A stretch of 64,000 nt of DNA from Aspergillus flavus (Eukaryota; Ascomycota; Eurotiomycetes; Eurotiales; Aspergillaceae). Under the pieces are notes generated by a model. That model did not search any database, was not told the origin of the DNA, and saw only the letters and a program-made list of their open reading frames with translations. Numbering within the stretch: the first letter of the stretch is position 1; every line of letters starts with the position of its first letter. Of this stretch, positions 22,698-33,500 are shown piece after piece. Location of the stretch: NCBI RefSeq assembly GCF_009017415.1, contig NC_092409.1:4464001-4528000 (forward strand), given 5' to 3'. The position numbers and the translations under genes were made by a program.

Positions 22698-23337
22698 CGA
22701 AGAACTAATTTATAATATGGACTGTAATGATAATAATGGCAAACAAAAGTGTCGCTGGGTTTCGGGACTTTTCTGTTTTAGTTTCTGGCATAGGAGTTTA
22801 CGGGGAGGGATACTGGAGCATGCTCTGCGGGGGACTTATTGGTTTTTCTCAACTTTGTGATGTACTTTTAGTCTGATACCAATTTTGTAGTTATACACAA
22901 TATGGATCTAATGTCTGTTTCATACTTACTACTTGTTCCTTGAGTAATTGGTGGGATTTGGGTCCCGTGATGGATCCAACACGGACAGTGACCAATTGGG
23001 TTTGGCGCTTCTCTACATTTACCCGGCGACTCTCATTTAGCCGGAATGGGATCTTGTTGAGCGCCACTTTAGCCTCAAGACAGGGACATTCCTCCTCGTG
23101 TGACTGGCCTTTTCGGCCTAGCTGGCCTGGATCACGTCGCATTTATCCCGAGTGGGTATGGCCGTACCCCAAATGAGTGCTTTTTGGAAGAATATGCGCG
23201 GGGGCAATCTCCAAAAGTTGATTTATGCCCCTCCTTTTCTTTGCGGATACTTCTCTCATTTCTTTAACACTCTTTACTCTCCTCTCAACTGCAGTCGCTC
23301 TTCTCATTAAGCGCAATCTCTACACACAATAATCACA
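22698..23337. other. abaA 3' region and xyrA upstream region
   Basis: No gene is seen. The second half is the xyrA promoter, with three XlnR-type sites (listed separately), one CreA-type GCGGGG at 23198-23203, and a CT-rich leader (CTCTTTACTCTCCTCTC) before the ATG. Confidence 0.6.
23018..23074 (-). promoter_or_regulatory. Three XlnR-type sites (GGNTAAA) upstream of xyrA
   Basis: On the minus strand GGGTAAA lies at 23018-23024, and GGCTAAA at 23036-23042 and 23068-23074. They sit 264-320 bp before the xyrA ATG. GGCTAAA is the known site of XlnR, which controls xylan and xylose genes, including D-xylose reductase, in Aspergillus. Function of these copies is inferred. Confidence 0.6.
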
Positions 23338-24355
23338 ATGGCTTCTCCCACCGTCAAGCTGAACAGCGGACATGACATGCCCCTCGTGGGTTTTGGCCTC
23401 TGGAAGGTAAACAACGAGACATGCGCGGACCAGGTTTACGAGGCCATCAAGGCAGGATATCGTCTCTTTGACGGCGCATGCGGTATGTTACCACCTTCTG
23501 CTGTGAGGTTTTCCAGGAACGATCTAATATGGCCGTCCAGACTACGGCAACGAAGTCGAATGCGGCCAGGGTGTCGCCCGCGCCATCAAGGAGGGCATCG
23601 TCAAGCGCGAGGAACTCTTCATTGTTTCCAAGCTGTGGAATAGTTTCCACGAGGGCGACCGCGTCGAGCCCATCTGCCGCAAGCAGCTGGCTGACTGGGG
23701 CGTCGATTACTTCGACCTGTACATCGTGCACTTCCCCGTTGCGCTGAAGTACGTCGACCCGGCTGTCCGCTACCCCCCGGGATGGAACTCGGAGAGCGGC
23801 AAGATCGAATTCAGCAACGCCACCATCCAGGAGACCTGGACGGCGATGGAGTCGCTGGTGGACAAGAAGCTCGCTCGCAGCATCGGTGTTAGCAACTTCA
23901 GCGCCCAGCTGCTCATGGACCTCCTCCGGTATGCGCGTGTCCGTCCCGCTACCCTCCAGATTGAGCACCACCCCTACCTTACCCAGCCTCGTCTGGTCGA
24001 GTATGCCCAGAAGGAGGGCATCGCTGTCACCGCGTACTCGTCTTTCGGACCTCTGAGCTTCCTCGAGTTGGAGGTGAAGAACGCCGTCGATACCCCTCCT
24101 TTGTTCGAGCACAACACCATTAAGAGCCTCGCCGAGAAGTATGGCAAGACCCCGGCTCAGGTGCTGCTGCGCTGGGCCACCCAGCGCGGCATTGCTGTCA
24201 TCCCGAAGAGCAACAACCCCACCCGTCTGTCGCAGAACCTGGAGGTCACTGGATGGGATCTGGAGAAGAGTGAGTTGGAGGCCATCAGCTCGTTGGACAA
24301 GGGCTTGCGATTCAACGACCCTATTGGATACGGTATGTACGTTCCTATCTTCTAA
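23338..24355 (+). CDS. xyrA: NAD(P)H-dependent D-xylose reductase
   Basis: Two exons (23338-23482, 23541-24355) encode 319 residues, the standard length of fungal xylose reductases. The aldo-keto reductase tetrad is present: Asp45 (YRLFD), Tyr50 (GACDYGNE), Lys79 (IVSKLWN) and His112 (YIVHFP). The cofactor motif IPKSNN is near the C-terminus, and the end GYGMYVPIF is typical. The enzyme reduces D-xylose to xylitol, the first step of pentose catabolism in the cytosol. GC-rich codon use indicates strong expression. Upstream XlnR-type sites fit induction by xylose. A minus-strand frame of 221 codons over the same bases is a shadow. Confidence 0.96.
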
Positions 24356-24701
24356 GAGGACGTTACGCCTGGGAAATGTGTGATGATTTGCGATGTAAAA
24401 TGTACATGATTTGAGTAAATAGCTATGATAAACCCATTGATAAAGACTATAAATGATATCTACATCCCTAGTACTAATGGTAGCGTAATTCCTTCCGGAC
24501 TGTACTCCATGCCGTACCTGATAAAGTCAGTGCCACGCCAAGACCAAGCTCCCTTATCAACACTATCAATCAATCAAACCAATCCATCAATTATTTTCTC
24601 TTAACTCCACACCCTCAATCCCCAATCCAACGACAACCACAACGCCCAAAAACGAAAAACCAATCCCCAAAAGAGAAAAAGCAACCAACCAAAAATTCAA
24701 A
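24356..24701. other. Short intergenic region
   Basis: This holds the 3' UTR of xyrA and the leader of the next gene. The last 100 bases are rich in CCAATC/AACCAA repeats and A/C, as in fungal leaders. No other feature is seen. Confidence 0.55.
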
Positions 24702-25472
24702 ATGGCCGCCCGCGTCGCAGCGCAATCAATCCACATAACAACAACCCCAATACCACGCTCCCTAACGGAAAGCAAACAGATCCTCTCCGCGCTCCAGAAA
24801 TTCGGCGAAGTAGTGACCTTCCGCAACCTCAAGGTAAATTTACCCCCCAAATACCATACCACCCTCCCTCAAAACCACCAACTAACAGAGAGATAAAAAA
24901 AACAGTACGACACAACAAACACATCCCAAAACCCCACCTCCCGATCTATAATCGCGATATTCGAATCCCCCTCCTCCGCATCCCAAGCCATCGCCGCCTC
25001 CCCGCTCACAATCCCTCTCGTCAAACCACCACCGTCACAACCCCAATCGCAATCACATCTACCGCCTAGAGAACCGGGGACGCCGTCCCCGGATCCCTGG
25101 GCCTCGAGTGAAAGTGCCGCTGTCCAGTCCCATATCACCTGTACTATCCAGCCGTCGCGACATAATCATGAGTCTGCGCTGCGGCGGAACCCGTTCCATT
25201 CGTTGTTTCATGTTGATGGGAAGAGCTGGCAGGCGAAGGATTTAGTGAGGACGGGGATTCCGTTGAGGGAGCTGGCGGATGTGCCGATGGCCAGGAAGGG
25301 TCATGAGCCGTTTAGGGTTAAGAGGAAGGTGCAGGCCGAGAATGAGCGGTTGGGAGCTACGAGTTTGATGGCGCTTTATGAGGGGGGTCTTAGGGGGGAA
25401 AAGGATGGGGATGGGGATGCGTCGAATTCTGGGGAGAGGGAGGTTAAGGGTGAGGAGATGGAGGTGGACTGA
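24702..25472 (+). CDS. Conserved fungal protein with an RRM-like N-terminus
   Basis: Two exons (24702-24833, 24906-25472) encode 232 residues. The N-terminal 90 residues follow the pattern of an RNA recognition motif: a strand SIHITTTPIP, a helix TESKQILSALQKFGEVVTF, then SIIAIFESPSSASQAIAASP. This is followed by a Pro/Gln/Ser-rich linker. The second half has a conserved-looking block (HSLFHVDGKSWQAKDL, PFRVKRKVQAENERLG), and the C-terminus is acidic and Gly-rich. I do not recognise a named family. The RRM likeness is my inference from the alternation of strands and helices, with no clear RNP1 motif. Codon use shifts from CC-rich to GG-rich between the two halves. It converges with sds22. Confidence 0.72.
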
Positions 25473-25879
25473 GGACGGGTTGATTTGGTTCTGTGCGCTC
25501 AGGTTTATTTGGATAATTGTTGGCTGGCTTGGGCAATGCAACATGCGTATGCACATGCCCGTGCGCATTAGGATGCTCTGTTGGTCCTGTTGTGCGCGAT
25601 ATTGCGTCGCTGTCCAGGGCGGGTAGTGAGGCTTTCCCGGGGCGGTCGTTGGGCAATGCTCAGCTGGTGCCGGTCAGGTTACGGACGATCTGTAGATCGT
25701 CCCCAGAGTTCGAGCAGGCTCGAAGTATACCTCCACGAGCAAGGTATAGTACTATAAATACAGAGAATGAAGTTTCTCTTAATCTACATGTAATATAGGA
25801 GATCGACAGGAATGAAATCCGCTTTCCATTAACCATGATTGCCATTGTATCATCAGCCATGCCTTTCCTTGCATGGTAA
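25473..25879. other. Convergent 3' region
   Basis: This lies between the RRM-like gene and sds22, both ending here. It has GC-rich stretches and short inverted runs (GATCTGTAGATC near 25688). No gene is supported. Confidence 0.5.
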
Positions 25880-27282
25880 TTAAGCTATTCTCACAAACGC
25901 TACAACTGTCAGTATACACGACCACTCCGGAGCCTGGAAGACTACACTTACTAGCGTCGATCTGCATAATATGCGGTATCGCTAAGCGCACCTTATTCCG
26001 GTACACCGCGGGTCCCTTCGTCTGCAACGGGTTGCCCTCAAAGTAGACCGTCTGTAGCTTCTCCTTGTCCTTCAGCTCCTTCTCTACCTCGTCGAAGCTA
26101 GATAACTGGTTGTTCGACCCCCAGAGCTCCTCCAAGTTCTCCAAATGCGACAGATGCTCCAGCTTAGAGACCTGGTTATTCGAGAAGTCAAGAACGCGCA
26201 GCTTGGTGTTCGATTCGAGACCACTGAGCTCGGTAATAGCGTTATGAGAGACGTAGAGTTCTTCGAGGTTCTTGAGGGAGGAGAGTCCGTTCAGACTAGT
26301 AAGTCGGTTCGACTGAATAGAGAGGATTTTGAGATTCTGCAAAGCATCCAGATTCTGTAGAACGTCAATACGTCAAACCCCAAGCTCCAGCACCCGAGAG
26401 CACAACATACCTTGAATTCAGTGATCTTATTCTTTCCAAGCCACAGCTCCTCCAGAGACGTCAACGACTCAAGGTTCTCGATTTCCTACCACCCGGTTAG
26501 CATAAACCCTCCCATGCACACCCATTCTCTCAATCGAGGCACCACCCACTCTGATCCGATTAGCGCCCAGCTCCAGATTCCTCAATACTTTCAACCCCTC
26601 CAACCCTTCAATCTTCGAGATCTTGTTCTGCACAAAATACAAGTCCGTCAACTTGACCAGATGCGAGATATTCTTGATATGCTTTATCTTATTGAAGCTC
26701 AGATCCAAACTAGTCAGATCCTTGAACTCATCCAGACCCTTGACATGCGAAATAAGGTTATCGTAGAGATCGAGTTCGACCAGCGACCCGGCGATTTCAG
26801 GAGGAAACGCGATCCGCGTTATTTGGTTCTGCCGCAGACATATTCTCTAGAAACCTCGCCGTTAATCCTTATTTTGATCACCAACCCCCCACTTTCCTTC
26901 ACGGAACACCGATATCGTACCTGTACTTTAGGGAATCGCTCTAGATGTAAAGCCGGGATGGACCCAATACGACAATGGACGAGGTCGATCTCCTAGATAA
27001 ACAACTCACTCGGTCAGTTTCGCATGAAGCAGCAGGCCAAAAAATTCACGTACCTCTGTATCCTTATCCTCATCCTCTAGCAAGTCTGTAACAAGATATT
27101 CCAATTGAGCACCCGCCTCCTAAAGCGTACTTAGTCGAACACATACCTTCGTCTGCCTCGATCTCCTCTACCGGCGGCGCATCCTCGTCCGAGTAATCCG
27201 GGTCCTCGATTGCCTCCGGATTCGTGATGGTCGCTTGGGGACCAACTCTCAGTTTTCCGTCCCACCCTTTGCTGTCCTTCAT
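25880..27282 (-). CDS. sds22: Protein phosphatase 1 regulatory subunit Sds22 (LRR protein)
   Basis: Seven exons on the minus strand (27147-27282, 27054-27085, 26921-26992, 26550-26846, 26411-26485, 25952-26354, 25880-25899) give 344 residues. After an acidic N-terminus (DYSDEDAPPVEE) come about eleven leucine-rich repeats of 22 residues, such as LTSLDLSFNKIKHIKNI and LRNLELGANRIREIENL. A C-terminal LRR cap (AIPHIMQIDATFVRIA) follows. Length, repeat type and the cap match Sds22, a nuclear and cytosolic partner that controls PP1 assembly and targeting in mitosis. Phases of all seven exons fit. A 20-nt last exon adds the conserved end. Confidence 0.95.
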
Positions 27283-28635
27283 CGTGGCGGGGAGGTGTTT
27301 AGAGTATGTTTCTCTGTTATTTTATCTTTTTTTCTTGCGCGTGGTTGGAGGTGGTTTGATGCGGGGAGCTTTTTTGGCCAGTGGGTCGAATGACGGTATG
27401 TATGTAATTTTCGTACGTATCTTGTAATTTGTAGATCGGTATCGATGTGCCTAATTTAGGAAGGATGTTAGTAGATTAAGGGGGCGCATCAGGACGACGA
27501 CGACGACGACGACGAGGTCAATGGGCGGGGAGAGGCTTAATTGATGCTCGGAATCAACGGTTTCCTCTTCTTCTGATAGTGTTGCCTGAGGATTGTTCAT
27601 CATGCGGTATTTATGGTTTCCTTTGTGCATTTATTCACTGAATTAGAATTGCTGGCCTACTAAGCCCCTCTGGTAGAGTCTCACAGATGCACATGCCGAG
27701 GACTCGATCTCATTATTCACTTCCTTCTACTCTCATTTTAAACAGTAGTGTGCTTTATTAGGATCCATTCGGGCTACTAGAACAGGTGGTGCGGTGTTGA
27801 AGGACGACGCTTTTATGTACATATAGCACGTACGCCAATGATACATATACATTGGTGGCAATCGATAGTCAAGATCCTGTATCGATAGGAAACTATGGGG
27901 TAGTACCGGAAACAGTGACGCGCACACATATATGACGATGCCACTCGCGAGTGAGGTCTCCAAAACAAATCATGGCTGACAAGATGACAAAACACGCTGG
28001 GGTTTTAGTGGTGATCACACATACGAAACGAAACAGATAGGAAATCGAGAGCGACGGCAGTGTCAGGCCCCTTAAGGGCGATGGGTGGTTTAGACAAAAA
28101 TTGAGAAAAGAAAGAAGTCAGATAAAAAGGGAATGTAAATTTGCGTATACATGAGATCAGCGAAAAGGGTTTTTAAGCTGATAGCCAAGACAGACGCCTA
28201 CAGAATGCAAAAAAAAAAGGGGGATCACAGGGGAGCTTCGAGGAAAATGAATCAAAATCACAGGGGATCAGAAAGGTACTCGCTCACTTGGAGCGTAGAC
28301 AAAAGGACATAGCTAGAAGTCCAGCAGATGCGAACAGGAAAAGGGGTGTAAGAAAGAATAACAGAGGAAAGGATAAGAAACACAACGCAAATAAAAAGCA
28401 CACATGCACTATTGAACTGTCGGGTCTCACGAGTGTCTTCAGATGCGCGGTTCGCTCACGAAGCACTCTAACTCTCATCTGGCATCTCAAAGGCGAGAGG
28501 GCTCGACGTATTGGCGGGTATTGAACAAAGGGAATCGACCGAATTTTATCTTTTTATGACCTGATGGTGCCCGCAAGGCGAAGAATAACCAAACCAAGCA
28601 CGCTGAAAATGAAATGCCGGGCTAGTGTACAGACA
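27283..28635. other. Intergenic region between sds22 and the PSR-type gene
   Basis: Both neighbours are on the minus strand, so this holds the sds22 promoter and the long 3' UTR of the phosphatase gene. A (GAC)7 microsatellite is listed separately. A-rich stretches occur near 28200-28400. No coding frame is supported. Confidence 0.55.
27493..27513. repeat. (GAC)7 microsatellite
   Basis: Seven perfect GAC units occur about 210 bp upstream of the sds22 start codon, outside coding sequence. Confidence 0.9.
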
Positions 28636-30557
28636 TTACAATGCAATGTCAAGAACCAGACTAACGTCTTGCACTTGTGTACCAGCGAGATCTTCCAGAA
28701 CGGGAATCAGATCAAGAAGCTCATTATCATGGGCGTCAGAGAACCAGCTGCTGATGGGTATCGCGTGTTGAGGGTGGAATATATATGACGTGGGAGAATT
28801 ATCGATAATTATCGTGTCTCGAAGGTCGCGACCGACTTGAGAAAGATCCTATAGATGAGTTAGGTGATTGAACGAGCAATATAGAGCTCACGAAAAAACC
28901 GACCTTCACATAGTTGCCTTGATGGTTGTAGCAACTGTCCCTGAAAAGTCGGTGGTGGACAACATTATGGATGTCCAGTTGATCCAACAGTGGATCACCG
29001 TACTGAGAACAAGTTAGCGTGAGGCGATTTCATAAGACATATGTTAGCAGGGCTCACCTTCGAGACAGATGCCGTAAACACAACAACTTCGTACAGCTCC
29101 CCGACCCGTTTCATGAACTGATCGACCCCGGGCCGCTTGATCACATAAATATTATGGTATTGACCCTCGATCTCGACGGGGATAGTGAAATCGGCGCGCT
29201 CGAGAACCTTAAAACTACTATGGACCAAGGTTTCATCCAGGTCGAGGACCAGGCATTTCCGGTCGCGTAGGTGAGGCTGAGGTGGGGGGAGCAGCCATTG
29301 TTGCCCCCTGTCGTGACTCTCATTTTCTGGCTGTTGCCCTGAAGGAACGAGTGGCGGCGGCGGCGGCGGTAGCTCGGCTGGTAGATCAACTGCCTCTTCT
29401 TCGTGCGTAGAGTACTTCTCGTCCTTTGGGCCAACGCTATCGGGTACAGCTGGCTTTGCGGTGGACTCGTCCGTTTGGGCAGGAGAATCATCGACTCTCT
29501 GTGGTGGCACTGAGAATGTTACATGTTCCTCAGGTTTCTGAGAGGGCTCCTCGACTTTCTCTGTTACAGTAGGCGGCGGAACTGCACTGGATTCATGCTG
29601 TGCTGTCACCATATCCCGTGCTTCAGACTTCTCCTTCTGCGAAACCTCGTGACCCGATTCGTGCTGGGCCGGAGACGACGCCGTGCCATCGAGCTGCGAG
29701 CCTTGATCCGGGCCACTGACGGTCTGCTCTTCGTCCACCTGCGACGGCGGCTGGTCGGACGTCACAGTCGTATTTGCCTTCTCATCCCGATAGTAGCTCG
29801 GCTCCTTGGACTCCGCAGTGCTCGAATCACCCTGGTGAGTTTCAGCCTTTTCCGGGGTAGGCTGAGTACTTGGGACTGATGGTCGGCGAGTCGTCCGCTT
29901 TGCGGGGATAGCCGTATCCTCGGGGTCGACATTGGAAGATGAGCAACAGCTCAAGAATGCGAACAGCCGGGATGAAACCCTACTCTTCTTCTCCACCTTG
30001 GCAGGCTCTCGCAAGTCAGGATCCGTCTTATTCTCTTCCATGACCGTGCTCTCCTCATTCCTCCGCCGTGATCTCATGCTGCTCCCTTTGCTCCTATCCC
30101 TTCGTCCCTTTAGAATACTTCTCCTCGAGCCTCGAAGCGTGTTTTCGGAGTCGTCATTGGCAGTATCCTGGGAATTGTCTAATGTGGATTGTCTTTCGGC
30201 TTTCAAGGACGTCCGTGATGGCACGGGAAGCAGGTGCTGTTTCTTGGATACGTCGGCAGAACTGGCGGCAGAGGCACCTTCGGGAATCGGAGTCGATTCT
30301 ACGGGCGCTGGAGCCGTCCCGGAGGACTCGAACGAGTTGGACGTAGGCGACGCATCGGTACCGGTGACATGAACCTGAGGCGACGATTCAGGAACTGAAA
30401 CATTATGTTAGCGATGACTTGCGCAAGGCGACCAGGACGCGAAAGAAGCAGGCTTACTAGAGCCGGGTTGACTCGTTGCGACAGGCATGGACGCTTCTCC
30501 CGTGCGGGTGTCAGAATTCGATGGCAGAGAATCCCGCTCCGAGCTCCCTCCGAGCAT
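28636..30557 (-). CDS. PSR1/PSR2-type plasma-membrane phosphatase (CTD-phosphatase/HAD family)
   Basis: Four exons on the minus strand (30458-30557, 29058-30394, 28904-29002, 28636-28848) encode 582 residues. The C-terminal third is the FCP1-like HAD phosphatase domain: the catalytic [13 protein letters not shown] (Asp418 and Asp420), then [33 protein letters not shown] and FSDAHDNEL. The first 400 residues are low-complexity, rich in Ser, Pro, Glu and basic patches. Within them, a Psr-like FLSCCSSS motif (Cys183-184) occurs; yeast Psr1 carries a similar palmitoylated motif at its N-terminus. Yeast Psr1/Psr2 act at the plasma membrane in the sodium-stress response. The apparent start around 30224 used by a simple frame search is not an ATG; 30557 is. 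Confidence 0.88.
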
Positions 30558-33500
30558 TGAGGGTAGCAGAGCGAGGTTCACTCGAACAACAAGAGACTAG
30601 GATCGAAAAGTCTAAGATTAACAAAAGAGGCGGTTGATACCAGAACACACGCCTAGGGACCACCAGGATGCCGCCGATATGGGGAGGGGAGAATGGGCGG
30701 AGACAGAAGGGAGTGCGGAAATCAGCCTCCTGGAACTGGACTGAAAGCGGTGGTAAGGCGTGGAGGCAGGTCGTAGTAGTTAGTAGTAGCGCTTTTTAGC
30801 TCTCTGTCTGACTGTCTCTCGGGGACCCGTATCACCGCCTTAATTGAGGCTAGTGCACAGCACTAAGGCCCGTCGCAAAAGAATCCACCCTCCAAGAACC
30901 TCGAGAGTCGATCAACTTTGTGAATAAACAAATCACATGCGACCGTGGTGCTGGACTAGAAATAATCGTAGGAACGGGGGGAAATCGACCGTAAAAGGGA
31001 GAGGAGTTGGGGACGTCACGTGGCGGGTCAGGGTGCAGTTCCTCGAAATTAGTCGGTAATTATTGATACCTTCTTGATTTGGGAGGAGGAGAGGTGGGTG
31101 CTCTTTGGTTACTGGCCGATGAAGGAGACCAGACTTGTTAAGGTAGAACAAGTTAAAGAGGGTACGGAGTAGACTAAAGAGAAATGCCAAAAAGATAAAA
31201 AAAAAAAATCGAACTTTAAAGGATTACCTAGGAATAACCCGATCGGCGATAGTAGATACTTCTCACGGGTTTGTTCGCTTAATAATTGAAGGAAAGAAAA
31301 GATAACTAGTTCCTTTTTCCTTCTTGTTTGTTGAACTTGATGGTCTCTTTTTGCCTGATAATGTTGGAAGGTAGTCCGGGTGGATGTGAGTCTCAGAGGA
31401 TTAAAAGAGACCCAAGGTACACTTGACCGGATTACCGGGAGTTCAACACAGAACGAGGAGGATATTGAAGGGTGGCTTGTCCCTAGTGCCTTGACAGTAA
31501 CTGGCTAAACCGGGTTAGGAGAGGGGCCAGAAAGGGGAGAAAGAAAGACCGACGGGGGAAAAGAATGAGAACGAGATGGGGGTTGGTGGAAAGCAAAGCG
31601 CTAAACAATCCCAGAGTGCTAACTGCTAGTAGTATTAGTAGTAGTAATATTACGATTTCGCCTCTCCAGATGGGTTTTAGTACTCCGTAATGGTGGTGTT
31701 AAAATAATATTTTGCATTATTATTATTGCTATTATTATTATCATTTATTATTGCTCCTTGAGGGGTAAAAAGGGAAAAAACGAACACAAAAAGTCAGGTT
31801 AGTCTCTCGGTCTGGACCAAGGATGCAGGGCTGCAGAATTGGGGCCATCGAACCAGCAGCAGCACCGGCACTAACAAGCACTGCGCCCGCTTTGACTGGT
31901 GGCTCCCAAAGCAGGTTCAGAAGCTGCTGAACCTCACCGAGCTTGATATTAAAGCAATCTGACGGGGAGATATACCAGGTACTTTCGTAGGTCTAGCATA
32001 ATATCATACATTCTCCGGTAGTTGTTGATACATAGTGATCGTCACAATTCAAGGAGGAAATTCCAAGATGAATGAATGCATGGGTGTATGTATGTATATG
32101 TATGCATGCCCTAATATTATTATTACGCTAGCCGGTACTACATTAGCTGGTCTGAGGAAAGGTACTGTAAGTGAGCTACTACCTACCACCTTAGACTCAG
32201 GGAGCTTGCATCAGCTTGCATCCACACCTATTATTACTCACTAAATCCTGTCTTTTCTCCTGTCATTCACCAATAAGAGAATCTCGATCCTGTCGTTCAT
32301 CAGGAATGAGCTGTCGAGGTCTCCGGTTTGCCAGGTTGTTTATTTCTTTACATCTGCCCTGCTTGATGTATGTGTCATGTTTGTGCTCGGACTCCACGGC
32401 CCATGAACATACGAACAGACAATATACTAGACATACCTCCATCAGCCTGGTGGGCATTTTATTCGCATTGTACCTGAGTGGGTATTGGTATGGGCGGGGG
32501 CAACAACCAGGGGTGACAATTCAACGTTGGCTTAAGATTGGCTCGTTCTTACGGTGATGGCTCCAGTTGAGCGCTTAACAAGGGGAAATCTGGGAAATTG
32601 CTATTCGTTCGTAGTAAATAAAGATCTTAATAATACATGTAATTCTTCGGATTTTTTTTTTTACTTTGCTTTTTTTCTTTTTTCTCTTTTTCTTTTCTTT
32701 TTGGTTATTCTATGGCGTGCTAAACTCGACTAATTTCAGTAGAAATACGTACATACGTATGTATGTTCAGTAATTGGAGGGTCAAGTCACGGTTTGTTTA
32801 AGTAATACCACTGCCACCCTCCACCCTGACCCCCTCACACCCTCCAACTGCGCCCTGTACCATTCCTCATGATCTGATCAACCGCAAAGATCTTCAACTG
32901 TTACCCGGATTCAACCCTCCATCTCAGTTATTTGACTATCACTTCCCGACCAGGTGACAACTCTCATTCCAAAACCCGTGGGTCACATCCGGTACGAGAA
33001 GTCAAATAGTTTACAGTTATCATGGAGATCGTTACCAGTTCGGTGATACGGGATCTTAAATTAACTTCCCCCTTCTAAGATCCCAAGCCCAGCACCTCCA
33101 CTCTTGAGGTGTGTAGGATAACCCGGCATTCATCCTATTTGTCTTCGTCTTACCTGAAGGACTATGTGTTCCGCAAATTTGCGCCTTGAGCTAGTCGTGT
33201 TATATGCAGTCTACTCCTTTTGCAATTTCTCATCGGACCAAACTTACATCCGTCCCATTAAGGTACCCAACCTAAGGATTGCGAAGTAGACCTGACTTTA
33301 GGGACTACCGCTGTCGAAGTATGTACCATACTGTACGGAGTACGAAGCTCGGAGCCCTGAACTCCACTTAACTTTCCTGGTTGATAGCCTTGAGCTCAGT
33401 AGAGCTCCAGTATCGGTGCAATCTTACACCTAAGCTCGCACCACTAGCCTAATCACCTAACTGAATGTGCGAGCCTGACAAGGTAACTGCCAAGGTCTCC

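Noticed and set aside
23447..24112. 221-codon minus-strand frame across xyrA
   Set aside because: It is antisense to a certain gene with strong codon bias, which leaves long open antisense frames. No domain is visible.
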